NCBI RefSeq assembly: GCF_000798815.1
Contig: NZ_JTLD01000004.1
Coordinates: 124,001-188,000, forward strand
Direction of reading: 5' to 3'
Length of the DNA stretch: 64,000 nt
Source: Alistipes sp. ZOR0009
GTDB lineage: Bacteria; Bacteroidota; Bacteroidia; Bacteroidales; ZOR0009
Part shown: positions 1 to 8,243 of the stretch, piece after piece
Layout of the letters: each line of letters begins with the position of its first letter
Position numbering within the stretch: position 1 is the first letter of the stretch
Notes under the pieces: generated by a model
Database searches by the model: none
Told to the model about the DNA's origin: nothing
What the model saw: the letters and a program-made list of their open reading frames with translations, nothing else
Made by a program: the position numbers and the translations under genes

Positions 1-1
1 C

Positions 2-79
2 AACTTCAGCTTTAACGCCAAAGAAATATTTCCAAAAAGATTGCCCATATCCTTTAAGCCAACTTTTATTTTGGCTTAA
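2..79 (+). CDS. possible 3' end of a gene entering from the left edge
   Basis: Frame 2 is open from the window edge to TAA at 77-79, giving about 25 residues with the tail FKPTFILA. A perfect 14-bp-arm hairpin followed by T residues on the plus strand begins 9 nt after this stop, which is where a terminator of a plus-strand gene would sit. The fragment is too short to assign to a family. It could equally be non-coding sequence with a chance open frame. Confidence 0.3.
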   Translation, partial: NFSFNAKEIFPKRLPISFKPTFILA

Positions 80-88
80 ATGTAAGCA

Positions 89-126
89 AGTTTTAGGATT
101 GATAAAAATCAATCCTAAAACTTTTT
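89..126. terminator. strong hairpin, convergent terminator
   Basis: The arms 89-102 and 109-122 are perfect 14-bp complements around a 6-nt A/T loop. On the plus strand the hairpin runs into TTTTTC, so it fits best as terminator of a plus-strand gene lying mostly outside the window. It may also stop the minus-strand two-component operon, although the T tract on that strand is poor. Confidence 0.65.
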
Positions 127-133
127 CTTGAGG

Positions 134-823
134 CTAGCCAATCAGCTTAAAGCCTTTACCACGGATATTCAAAATTTGAATAGAAGGATCTTCCTTTAAG
201 TACTTTCTTAACTTTGTGATATACACATCCATACTACGTGCATTGAAGTAGCTATCGTCAGACCAAATAGTCTTGAGAGCAAAGTTACGATCAAGCACCG
301 CATTACGGTTAATACATAAAAACTTAAGAAGTTCAGATTCTTTTGCAGTAAGCTTCTGGTCAATACCACCATGCCCTAAGATTTGCTTAGTTGCATCAAA
401 GGTGTATGCACCTAGGACAAACTGATCTTGACTCGCAACACCACCAGCACCCTTTGTTCTGCGAAGAATAGCCTCAATTCTATACTGAAGTTCTTCTATG
501 CTAAATGGCTTTGTCATGTAGTCATCTGCACCTACCGAAAATCCTTCAAGCACGTCTTCTTTCATCGACTTTGCTGTAAGGAAGAGAATAGGTACCTTGT
601 CGTCAATCATACGAATATCTTTTGCGACAGAAAAACCATCCTTAATAGGCATCATAACATCCAATATTACGATGTCGTACTTGTTGTTTTTAAAGCCGTC
701 AAAAGCTTTTTCTCCATCAACAAATAGATCTGTTTGATAACCTTTGGCGTTCAGATACTCCTTTAGTAACATACCAAGGTTTTCATCATCTTCTGCTAAA
801 AGAACCTTTGCCTTGTTTTCCAT
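134..823 (-). CDS. rprY: OmpR-family response regulator, RprY-like
   Basis: This is a 229-residue two-domain response regulator. The receiver spans about 5-120, with acidic residues E11-D13, the phospho-acceptor D55 in the string VILDVMMP, T83 and K105. A winged-helix DNA-binding domain occupies about 132-229 and ends with the typical NIRGKGFKLIG strand. It lies 12 nt downstream of the histidine kinase gene and is surely its cognate partner. Closest in architecture to RprY of Bacteroides, but the regulon cannot be read from the sequence. Every key receiver residue is present, so phosphorylation control is expected. The gene symbol is by family resemblance only. Confidence 0.85.
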   Translation of the reverse strand: MENKAKVLLAEDDENLGMLLKEYLNAKGYQTDLFVDGEKAFDGFKNNKYDIVILDVMMPIKDGFSVAKDIRMIDDKVPILFLTAKSMKEDVLEGFSVGADDYMTKPFSIEELQYRIEAILRRTKGAGGVASQDQFVLGAYTFDATKQILGHGGIDQKLTAKESELLKFLCINRNAVLDRNFALKTIWSDDSYFNARSMDVYITKLRKYLKEDPSIQILNIRGKGFKLIG

Positions 824-835
824 TTCTATACAGGT

Positions 836-2431
836 TTAATTGTTACTTAGTTCACTTTTAAATGGTATGTAGATGCTGAAGGTACTCCCCATGCCCATTT
901 CACTATCGGCCCAGATACGTCCTCCATGCGCTTCAACAATCTTTTTTACGTAACTCAGTCCTAAGCCAAATCCCTTAACGTTATGAACATTTCCGGTTGG
1001 GACTCGGTAAAACTGCTCAAATATGCGTTTCAAGTTCTCCTTGCTAATCCCGATTCCGTTATCTTGCACTTCTATAACGAGACCAGCATCCTTATTGTAT
1101 GTACTCAACCTTATTTTAGGTTTTTCCTTACTGTACTTTAACGCATTGTCCAACAAGTTAGCTATAATATTTGTAATATGCACCTCATCTGCCAAAATTA
1201 TATGTTTTTCTGCCAAAAGAGACCGTTCTAGTACTGCCCCTTTACTATTCAGCTGCAGCTGCATGTTATCACAAACCTTACTTGCTATTTGATGTACATT
1301 TATTTCTTTTTCTTTCAATTTCAGCTTGCCCTTATCAAAGATTGCCATCTGTAGCACCTTTTCGACAAGAAATCCTAACCTTTTACTTTCATCACCAACT
1401 ATCTTCGAAAGATAGTCATAATTTTTTGCCGAACTTGGTAAATTTTTGTCCTGCAGCATCTGAGCAGCAAGCGAAATTGTAGATATTGGCGTTTTTAGTT
1501 CGTGCGTCATATTGCTAACGAAATCGTTTTTAATTTCGGATAGCTTCTTTTGTTTAAATATAACAAGTAAAGTTAGAGAAAAGGCAAAAATTATGATTAA
1601 AGTTAATCCAACCGACACTAAAGCTAAAATAGCCATTGACCTAAAGGCTACTTTTTGCGTATTTGGAAAGTTAACATGCAGGAAAGATGTCTTTCGGTAG
1701 CCTTCAGGAGAAAGCTGCTGATGTATCGGCAGAGCGTCCTTCGGGTTTCGGGTAAAATTATCCGTCATAAAAATAACATTCGCACCCTCATCTGTAACTG
1801 CAAATTCAAATGGGATCTTAATTCCCCTATCTTTTAGCTCTTTTTTTATCAAAGAGTCGAGCTGTTGCTTTGAAACTCGCTGCGTAATAGGCTCTTCAAT
1901 GCGAATCAGCTTATCAATAGTTTCTGTGATAAAAACTGTTTTCCTTCTATACTTTTCATTTAGAGGAAAGCTCATTCTATCTCCATCTAACCTATCCGAT
2001 ATTTTACTATCAAAATTATATACGCTACTAATTAGGCTACTTGCCGCATTGCTGTCACCAATTGTACCCTTGATTTGCTTTATAAACCGAGCGGAATCTT
2101 TCGGATCAACACTATATATTTTTTCGTTTTTGCTTATTGTTCTTATAGAAGATCGCGTTTTTTTTATGATGTCGTACTGATCTTCAGAAAAAGGGTTAAC
2201 CCCTTCTTTGCTTGAATATGGAGAAATAGAGCGCTGTGTTTGGCTAAGTATCTCACTTTGCTGAACATTTTGAACGACTTGCCGAATTACGTTATCGAGC
2301 TGATCCTCCAACTCGTCTTCCTTTATTTTAAGAGAATTCTGAATCCAGATTGTTTGAACGAGTATCAATCCTACAGAACTTAAAAATATAATGGAAATTA
2401 AAAGCCAAATTTGTTTTTTGTTCATAATCAA
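836..2431 (-). CDS. rprX: membrane sensor histidine kinase, RprX-like
   Basis: A 531-residue inner-membrane histidine kinase. Membrane segments lie at about 8-29 and 264-292 and enclose a periplasmic sensor region of roughly 230 residues with no recognisable fold. The cytoplasmic part has the H-box with phospho-accepting H310 (MTHELKTP), N-box NLLDNALKYS at 425-434, G1 DNGIGIS at 457-463, F-box FEQFYR at 471-476 and G2 GFGLGLSY at 487-494. No HAMP or PAS domain is evident between TM2 and the H-box. The second methionine-like start, M3, would begin at 2425 and is equally possible. It is co-transcribed with the response regulator downstream. The signal sensed is unknown. Confidence 0.85.
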   Translation of the reverse strand: MIMNKKQIWLLISIIFLSSVGLILVQTIWIQNSLKIKEDELEDQLDNVIRQVVQNVQQSEILSQTQRSISPYSSKEGVNPFSEDQYDIIKKTRSSIRTISKNEKIYSVDPKDSARFIKQIKGTIGDSNAASSLISSVYNFDSKISDRLDGDRMSFPLNEKYRRKTVFITETIDKLIRIEEPITQRVSKQQLDSLIKKELKDRGIKIPFEFAVTDEGANVIFMTDNFTRNPKDALPIHQQLSPEGYRKTSFLHVNFPNTQKVAFRSMAILALVSVGLTLIIIFAFSLTLLVIFKQKKLSEIKNDFVSNMTHELKTPISTISLAAQMLQDKNLPSSAKNYDYLSKIVGDESKRLGFLVEKVLQMAIFDKGKLKLKEKEINVHQIASKVCDNMQLQLNSKGAVLERSLLAEKHIILADEVHITNIIANLLDNALKYSKEKPKIRLSTYNKDAGLVIEVQDNGIGISKENLKRIFEQFYRVPTGNVHNVKGFGLGLSYVKKIVEAHGGRIWADSEMGMGSTFSIYIPFKSELSNN

Positions 2432-2559
2432 GAGCCAGCTAAATGCTATTAATTTAACTTTTAAATCTACAAAACCATTTGATTTTTTGCTACCATGTAA
2501 AGGTAGTAAGGTAAAAATAGTTACAACTTTAGCTTAAGCTATAAAAAAAGTTCAAACTG

Positions 2560-2994
2560 CTAAAATAAACTAAGCAAATTTTGTACCGCTTTCGACTGAT
2601 CTTCTACTAGAATTGCCGTAATCACGCCAGGGACCTTTCTTATCTTAGCAACAAGGGCCTTTACTTGCTCCTCGTCAACACTCTTAAGACCTAATATAAA
2701 ATCGAATTTCTTATGTTTGGGTAGCAAGAGCCCTCCATTTTCCAGCTTATTTGAAAGCAATATTGCCCAATTAGGATCAGGACTTAGATAAATATCAACT
2801 TCACTTAAAGATGAACTATCGGTTGAATTCGAAACATAACGGCTAAAGTTGGTGGATAGTTCGGCATTAAGTAACCAACTTAGCCGAAACTCATTTTCTG
2901 ACGAGCATATTGCTACCAGCGTTACAGGATCAGAAGGAGAGTCTGTTAGCTTAATTTTTCGGATAATTTTCGTTTCTGCATTCTTACCAGCCAT
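2560..2994 (-). CDS. IPExxVDY-family protein
   Basis: A 144-residue soluble protein. It resembles the Bacteroidota-specific IPExxVDY family, whose members usually sit next to rnc: the segment NEFRLSWLLNAEL at about 34-46 matches the family's early (D/E)xRLxW block, and LLLPKHKKFDFILGLKS at about 88-104 corresponds to the region that carries the name-giving motif. That motif is degenerate here (LPKHKKFDF). The gene starts 6 nt after the stop of rnc and is certainly in the same transcript. The function of the family is not established. Length agrees with other members. Identification rests on position plus partial motif match. Confidence 0.7.
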   Translation of the reverse strand: MAGKNAETKIIRKIKLTDSPSDPVTLVAICSSENEFRLSWLLNAELSTNFSRYVSNSTDSSSLSEVDIYLSPDPNWAILLSNKLENGGLLLPKHKKFDFILGLKSVDEEQVKALVAKIRKVPGVITAILVEDQSKAVQNLLSLF

Positions 2995-3000
2995 TATCTA

Positions 3001-3741
3001 CTAGTTGAGATTCAAAGAGAGATGGTCTGCAATCGAATTAAGAGCCTCCCTCGCAGCATTCTGTTCTGCTTCTTTTTTTGATTGCCCTATTCCGCGACCT
3101 AAAACGTATGAACCTAACAGAATGCTAACCGTAAAGGTAATCGTCTTTACCTCTTCTGCAAACGATTCGTTATATTCAAACGCCAATTCCTTCTTATTTT
3201 TTTGTCCCCACTCAATTAGTCGGCTTTTGAAATCGGTTTCGGTGTTTTCTAAACTCGCAAAATCGATATGCTTGCTTATAAACTTAATGATAAGTCCCTT
3301 GGTGTAGGTAAATCCTTTGTCCAAATATATGGCACCAATTAAGGCCTCTAGCGCATCTCCATATATGTGTTTTACCTGATGGTTAGGATTGGTATGTAAA
3401 ACCAGTAAGGATGGGATCCCTATGTCTATAGATAGCTGGTTTAAGGTAGAGCGGCTTACTACTTTTGCCCTCATTTTAGTAAGAAAACCTTCGCTTCTTC
3501 CAGCATAGTTTTCGTACAAATAGTCGGCTACTATTAAATCCAAGACGGCATCACCCAAAAATTCCAATCTTTCGTTATGTATAACTGGATGGTGGCTATT
3601 CAATACCGACTTATGGGTTATAGCAACTTTATAAAGAGAAATGTTTGAAGGGTAAAGATCAAACATATTCTTCAACGCCAAGTACAACTTTTTGTCCTTA
3701 GAAAATGTGACCTTTACCGGATGTAGAAACCTTTTAAACAA
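3001..3741 (-). CDS. rnc: ribonuclease III
   Basis: Endonuclease for double-stranded RNA, acting in rRNA processing and RNA turnover. The 246-residue protein has the catalytic RNase III domain at about 20-155 with the signature NERLEFLGD at 56-64, and metal-binding acidic residues E60, D64, D129 and E132. A double-stranded RNA-binding domain follows at about 168-236, including the late SKKEAEQNAAREAL helix. The N-terminal extension of about 18 residues before the domain is common in this phylum. It lies 3 nt after fabF and 6 nt before the IPExxVDY gene, so translation of the three is probably coupled. Confidence 0.95.
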   Translation of the reverse strand: MFKRFLHPVKVTFSKDKKLYLALKNMFDLYPSNISLYKVAITHKSVLNSHHPVIHNERLEFLGDAVLDLIVADYLYENYAGRSEGFLTKMRAKVVSRSTLNQLSIDIGIPSLLVLHTNPNHQVKHIYGDALEALIGAIYLDKGFTYTKGLIIKFISKHIDFASLENTETDFKSRLIEWGQKNKKELAFEYNESFAEEVKTITFTVSILLGSYVLGRGIGQSKKEAEQNAAREALNSIADHLSLNLN

Positions 3742-3744
3742 ATG

Positions 3745-4998
3745 CTACTTTGTATGTTTCTTTAGAATTACAGTCGAGTTATGTCCTCCGAAGCCGAAAG
3801 TGTTGCTTAAAGCATAATTTACCACACGCTTCTGGGCTACATTCAACGTATAGTTCAATTCTGGATCTAACTCAGGATCAAAACTTACATTATTAATTGT
3901 TGGAGGAACTGTATCTGTCGTAATAGCAAAGATACAAGCAAGCGCTTCAACAGCACCAGCAGCACCTAAAAGGTGTCCGGTCATAGATTTTGTTGCGCTG
4001 ATATTCACAGATTTTGCATGATCGCCGAACACATCTTTCACTGCTTTAATTTCAGCAATATCACCTAAAGGTGTCGAAGTACCGTGCACATTGATATAGT
4101 CAATATCTGTAGGCAAAATATCAGCATCTTGAAGTGCCATACGCATAGAATTGCTAGCCCCTAATCCCTCTGGATGAGGAGCCGTCAAGTGGTAAGCGTC
4201 AGCAGTCATACCACCACCTAGAACTTCAGCATAAATCTTTGCACCACGGGCCACTGCATGCTCGTACTCTTCGAGTACTAGCGCACCAGCGCCTTCTCCC
4301 ATCACAAAACCATCGCGGGTCGAATCAAACGGGCGAGATGCTGTTTTATACTCATCATTTCTGGTAGATAGCGCTTGAAGTGCGTTAAATCCGCCAACAC
4401 CAGCCTCATTAACGGTTGCTTCAGAACCACCTGTTATCATTATGTCTGCTCTTCCCATACGAATTGCGGTGAAGGCGTCAATGATAGCGTGGTTAGATGA
4501 TGCGCAAGCAGAAATCGTGCTGTAGTTTGGTCCACGGAAGTTATACTTCATCGAAATGTGGCCAGCAGCAATATCTGCAATCATCTTTGGTATAAAGAAA
4601 GGGTTGAATCGAGGGTTTTCTCCTCCCTCGACAAAGCCCTTTACTTCTTGGTAAAAGGTGATAATACCACCAATACCAGAACCCCAAATAACACCTGCTC
4701 TGTCAGGATTGATTGTTTCAACGCTAAGGCCAGAGTCTCCAAACGCTTCCTCAGAAGCCACAAGAGCATACTGAGCGTAGAGGTCTAACTTCTTAACTTC
4801 CTTCCGGTCGAAGTGGTTATTTGGATCGTAATTCTTAACAACGCCAGCAAATTTTGTTTTAAACTTGGATGTATCGAAAGAGGTGATCAGTTCGACTCCA
4901 CTAACGCCTTTTTCAAGATTAGCGAAATATTCCTCAACTGAATTACCTAACGGGTTGATGGTTCCAATACCAGTAACTACAACTCTTCTTAATTCCAT
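3745..4998 (-). CDS. fabF: beta-ketoacyl-ACP synthase II
   Basis: Condensing enzyme of type II fatty-acid synthesis; it elongates acyl-ACP with malonyl-ACP. The 417-residue thiolase-fold protein carries the catalytic triad: nucleophile C165 in SACASSNH, H305 in NVHGTSTPLGD and H342 in SMTGHLLGAAG, with the conserved K337. Length and motifs match FabF closely. The gene begins 44 nt downstream of acpP, the order acpP-fabF being standard, and its carrier-protein partner is therefore made from the same transcript. Nothing is unusual about it. Confidence 0.96.
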   Translation of the reverse strand: MELRRVVVTGIGTINPLGNSVEEYFANLEKGVSGVELITSFDTSKFKTKFAGVVKNYDPNNHFDRKEVKKLDLYAQYALVASEEAFGDSGLSVETINPDRAGVIWGSGIGGIITFYQEVKGFVEGGENPRFNPFFIPKMIADIAAGHISMKYNFRGPNYSTISACASSNHAIIDAFTAIRMGRADIMITGGSEATVNEAGVGGFNALQALSTRNDEYKTASRPFDSTRDGFVMGEGAGALVLEEYEHAVARGAKIYAEVLGGGMTADAYHLTAPHPEGLGASNSMRMALQDADILPTDIDYINVHGTSTPLGDIAEIKAVKDVFGDHAKSVNISATKSMTGHLLGAAGAVEALACIFAITTDTVPPTINNVSFDPELDPELNYTLNVAQKRVVNYALSNTFGFGGHNSTVILKKHTK

Positions 4999-5042
4999 AC
5001 GTCCAAGTTTTATAACAAAATTTTCTGCTTAATTCTTCCTTC

Positions 5043-5279
5043 TTACTTTACGTGTTGCTCGATGTAAGAAATTGCATCGCCAACAGTTCCGATTTTTTCA
5101 GCATCCTCATCTGGAATAGAAATGCTAAATTCCTTTTCGAATTCCATGATTAGCTCAACAGTGTCAAGCGAGTCTGCGCCTAGATCATTGGTAAAGCTAG
5201 CGGCTGGAACAACTTCATTCTCGTCTACGCCAAGCTTCTCAACGATGATAGCCTTAACTTTTGATGCGATATCAGACAT
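5043..5279 (-). CDS. acpP: acyl carrier protein
   Basis: A 78-residue acidic four-helix carrier protein. S37 in the [10 protein letters not shown] motif is the 4'-phosphopantetheine attachment site. It holds growing acyl chains for FabF (next gene) and for the lipid A acyltransferases LpxA and LpxD encoded about 45 kb away. It is the first gene of the block acpP-fabF-rnc. A longer in-frame start upstream is not needed, since ATG at 5277-5279 gives the exact family length. Confidence 0.96.
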   Translation of the reverse strand: MSDIASKVKAIIVEKLGVDENEVVPAASFTNDLGADSLDTVELIMEFEKEFSISIPDEDAEKIGTVGDAISYIEQHVK

Positions 5280-5392
5280 AACGGTAAATTTTGATTAGTA
5301 CTGAATTTGACCTTAAAAATAACTTCGCAAAGAAAAACATTTTTTCTAAAATCGAAATCGCTCTCTTTTCGAAATTCGGGGACAAATGTATA

Positions 5393-5422
5393 ACTTTTTG
5401 TTCTTATTTTTGTCAAACCAAT
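5393..5422 (-). promoter_or_regulatory. predicted promoter of the acpP operon
   Basis: Read on the minus strand: a -33-like ATTG (5419-5422), an 18-nt spacer and a -7 element TACATTTG (5393-5400), matching the Bacteroidota consensus TTTG/TAnnTTTG. The predicted start lies about 105 nt upstream of acpP. Confidence 0.5.
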
Positions 5423-5471
5423 TTGTATTTTTTACTTCACTGGCACTTTTAGTGCTGAAAATCAATCCAGA

Positions 5472-6041
5472 ATGAAGAGAATTGCCGTTTTTGCATCGGG
5501 TTCGGGAAGCAACACAGAGAATATTGTTAAATTTTTCAGGAATAATGATTTAGCTCGTGTTACCATTATTCTTTCCAATAAAAAGGATGCGTACGTGCTA
5601 GAAAGAGCTCAACAGCTAGGCGTTCCTTCGATCTCCTTTAACCGCGAAGATTTCTACAACAGCAATAAAATTGTTCGCACTTTAGAAGAACAAGGAATTG
5701 ATATGGTTGTGCTTGCCGGCTTTTTATGGCTGGTTCCTCAATCTTTAATTGATAAATACGACGGCCGAATTGTAAATATACACCCTGCGCTACTACCCAA
5801 ATATGGTGGTAAAGGCATGTTTGGAATGAACGTTCACAATGCAGTTGTTGCAGAAAAGGAGACAGAAACGGGCATAACAATTCATTACGTAAATGGCAGA
5901 TACGACGAAGGGAACGTTATCTTTCAAGCCAAAGTTTCCGTTAACCCTAGCGACACTCCAGAAATGGTTGCCGACAAAGTGCATCACCTTGAGTACGAAC
6001 ATTTCCCCAAGATAGTAGAAAAGCTCATCGCTACGTTGTAG
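5472..6041 (+). CDS. purN: phosphoribosylglycinamide formyltransferase
   Basis: Transfers a formyl group from 10-formyltetrahydrofolate to GAR in purine synthesis. The 189-residue protein has the phosphate-binding start GSGSN at 10-14 and the catalytic trio N102, H104 (VNIHPALLPK) and D145 (NGRYDEGNV), aligned with N106, H108 and D144 of the E. coli enzyme. It is a single plus-strand gene, transcribed divergently from acpP and convergently with the M23 peptidase gene 16 nt beyond its stop. No other purine gene is nearby. Confidence 0.94.
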   Translation: MKRIAVFASGSGSNTENIVKFFRNNDLARVTIILSNKKDAYVLERAQQLGVPSISFNREDFYNSNKIVRTLEEQGIDMVVLAGFLWLVPQSLIDKYDGRIVNIHPALLPKYGGKGMFGMNVHNAVVAEKETETGITIHYVNGRYDEGNVIFQAKVSVNPSDTPEMVADKVHHLEYEHFPKIVEKLIATL

Positions 6042-6050
6042 GATGAGCTT
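6021..6050. terminator. hairpin across the purN stop codon
   Basis: Perfect 9-bp arms (6021-6029 and 6042-6050) span the stop codon of purN. The downstream T content is modest. It sits between two convergent genes and may serve both. Confidence 0.4.
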
Positions 6051-6057
6051 ACTATAT

Positions 6058-7302
6058 CTATTTTAACAATCTCAAAAGGCTATCTCGATGCGCAGAAAAC
6101 GCTGCCATATTAACCGATTTTATAGGTTTTTCTGGCGGAGCTTGTACCTTTAACGGATTAATTGGGATTCCTCCCTTCCACATTCTAAAATCAAGATGAG
6201 GGCCTGTTGCATAACCTGTTGATCCAACATAGCCAACAACCTGTCCCTGACGAATTCGGCTACCAGAACGAATTCCACTGGCAAATCTACTTAAGTGCAT
6301 GTAACTCGATGTGTATACCGAGTTATGCTTAATCTTTAGCATATTCCCAGCACTACCGCTGTAAGCCTTAGCAACAACAACTCCGCTTCCTATCGAAACA
6401 ACAGGCGTTCCCGTAGGTGCCGCATAATCGATTCCATGGTGAGGACGAACTATTTTTAGAACTGGATGCATACGGCGGTTACTGTAACCTGATGTTATTC
6501 GAGAAAATTTCAGAGGTGCCTTCAAGAAGGCCTTCTTTAGGCTTTCACCTTTCTCGTTCCAGTAGGAATTTAAGCTATCTTGCATGAATAAGAATGCATA
6601 AAAATCCTTACCAAGATGGTTGAAAACTGCAGCATAAATTTTTCCGACACCAATTGAAGTCGAATCTACGTACATCTCATCGTATACAACCTTAAAGTGA
6701 TCGTCCTTCTGAAGTCCAAAAAAGTCAACCTCCCAAGCATATATTTCAGAAAGTTCCAACGCGAGCCCTGTATTTAGCTTAGATTCCGCGATTGCGTTCC
6801 ATAAGGAAGACTTTATAGTAGCCTCACCAACCCTTCTTACAATACGAACAGGCTTTTGTGCAACGTCAACCTTTAACTTGCCTTTAAATGAAAACACTAC
6901 ATACTGAATGGGCGTTATTTCGTAAACCCAGTACGCCAAACTCTGCGTAGAATCTGGCGATACAAACGCTTTATAGGTATTTCCGACACGTATAGAACGC
7001 AAATCGAACTTGCCTTCAGAAAGTTTCCCTATGCTATCAACTTGGCTGGGGGTAACACCTAAATCGCCAAGAATCTGAGATAGATTTTGGCCCGGTGCAA
7101 CTTCGCCGGTAACCACCGTAAACGAATCGACTGGAATACCATACTCCAGCACAACAGGAGGAATTACCTTCTCCCTAAACCAATGCTCCTCTATTTCCTG
7201 AATAACAGGCCACAATACGATAGATGCAGCCAATAAAATAACAAAAGAAAGAGCCGTAATTGTTACGGCTCTTTTATTCTTGAACTTTTGTAGAATGCTC
7301 AT
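6058..7302 (-). CDS. M23-family peptidase with HxD variant of the HxH motif
   Basis: A 414-residue envelope peptidase, probably a peptidoglycan endopeptidase. A single N-terminal membrane anchor lies at about 13-33. Residues 60-115 look like a LysM/OapA-type region (GQNLSQILGDLGV), followed by an all-beta linker and the LytM-like M23 core at about 265-385. The core shows HHGID with H289 and D292, a further H336 (YMHLSRF) and the terminal motif PHLDFR. In classical LytM enzymes the last motif is HxH; here position 371 is Asp. The protein may still bind zinc with an Asp ligand. It is last in the block leuS-yitT-M23, 29 nt after yitT. Confidence 0.85.
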   Translation of the reverse strand: MSILQKFKNKRAVTITALSFVILLAASIVLWPVIQEIEEHWFREKVIPPVVLEYGIPVDSFTVVTGEVAPGQNLSQILGDLGVTPSQVDSIGKLSEGKFDLRSIRVGNTYKAFVSPDSTQSLAYWVYEITPIQYVVFSFKGKLKVDVAQKPVRIVRRVGEATIKSSLWNAIAESKLNTGLALELSEIYAWEVDFFGLQKDDHFKVVYDEMYVDSTSIGVGKIYAAVFNHLGKDFYAFLFMQDSLNSYWNEKGESLKKAFLKAPLKFSRITSGYSNRRMHPVLKIVRPHHGIDYAAPTGTPVVSIGSGVVVAKAYSGSAGNMLKIKHNSVYTSSYMHLSRFASGIRSGSRIRQGQVVGYVGSTGYATGPHLDFRMWKGGIPINPLKVQAPPEKPIKSVNMAAFSAHRDSLLRLLK

Positions 7303-7331
7303 AAAATCCGATTAACGGGCCAAAGATAAAA

Positions 7332-8234
7332 TTACTTGGCTTTAATCGTATCAAATCCTTTGCCAAAAACACCCATTGCATTCACCACGGATATAAATGC
7401 ATTCGGATCTTCCTGCTTACAAATCTTATACACCTGATTTGCTTCAAACTTTCTGACAAGCACCATCACTATTTTTTGATCCTCCTTCGAGTACCAACCC
7501 TGACCATTTAGAACAGTGACCCCACGTTGTACTTCGTTCGAAAGCCTGTCGGCAATAACTTGGTAATTCTTCGAAACAACAAACATCTGTACCGATTGGC
7601 GGGTTCCTTGTAGCACCATATCAAGCGTTACAGACACAATACCAACGCTGATGTAGCCATATACTACCGACGTAAAATCCTTAAGCACGAAGTAGGATGT
7701 ACCTATTATTATTACGTCGCAAAGCAGGATAACCCTACCTATTGACACATTACGATACTTGTTAATTATCATCGCAATGATATCCGTACCGCCAGAAGAG
7801 CCTCCCTGAGTGAAAACGGTTCCCAAACCTATACCACAAAGTCCACCTCCAATTATTGTTGCAAGCAGCCTATCGGTTTCCACATTTAGTGGCGATTCGG
7901 TTACAAGCTGCTGCCCGATCCAAAGAAAAAAGGAGGTCATTAGGATTCCGATCAGCGATTTAAAGCCAAACTTCCCTCCCAAGACTTTAATCCCAAGATA
8001 TAGCAGTACAACGTTAATGATTAGGTAGCTGTAGGCGATCTTAAAGCCACCGTCGGCTTCTCCTCCGGTTGCATAGAAGATAAGGGCACCAACGCCGCTT
8101 ATACCACCACCAACAAGCTTGGCAGGAATTAGGAAGGCTGTCCAGCCCAGCGAATACAACGCCAAGCCGAACGCCATTACAAGATAACTTTTAAACTCCG
8201 ACCAAATGGTTTGTGCGTTTAAATAGCTCTTCAT
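7332..8234 (-). CDS. YitT-family membrane protein
   Basis: A 300-residue protein with five or six membrane helices over about 15-205 (for example 66-83, 94-112, 125-142, 166-184 and 190-210), with glycine-rich loops such as GGSSGGTD at 144-151. The C-terminal 75 residues form the soluble DUF2179 domain (about 215-290). This architecture defines the YitT family, inner-membrane proteins of unproven function that are often proposed to be transporters. It starts 9 nt after leuS and is co-transcribed with it, probably without a functional tie. Confidence 0.85.
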   Translation of the reverse strand: MKSYLNAQTIWSEFKSYLVMAFGLALYSLGWTAFLIPAKLVGGGISGVGALIFYATGGEADGGFKIAYSYLIINVVLLYLGIKVLGGKFGFKSLIGILMTSFFLWIGQQLVTESPLNVETDRLLATIIGGGLCGIGLGTVFTQGGSSGGTDIIAMIINKYRNVSIGRVILLCDVIIIGTSYFVLKDFTSVVYGYISVGIVSVTLDMVLQGTRQSVQMFVVSKNYQVIADRLSNEVQRGVTVLNGQGWYSKEDQKIVMVLVRKFEANQVYKICKQEDPNAFISVVNAMGVFGKGFDTIKAK

Positions 8235-8243
8235 AGTATTATT

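Noticed and set aside
5225-5416. 63-residue upstream frame overlapping acpP
   Set aside because: It covers the predicted acpP promoter and is out of frame with acpP; no start context or motif supports it.
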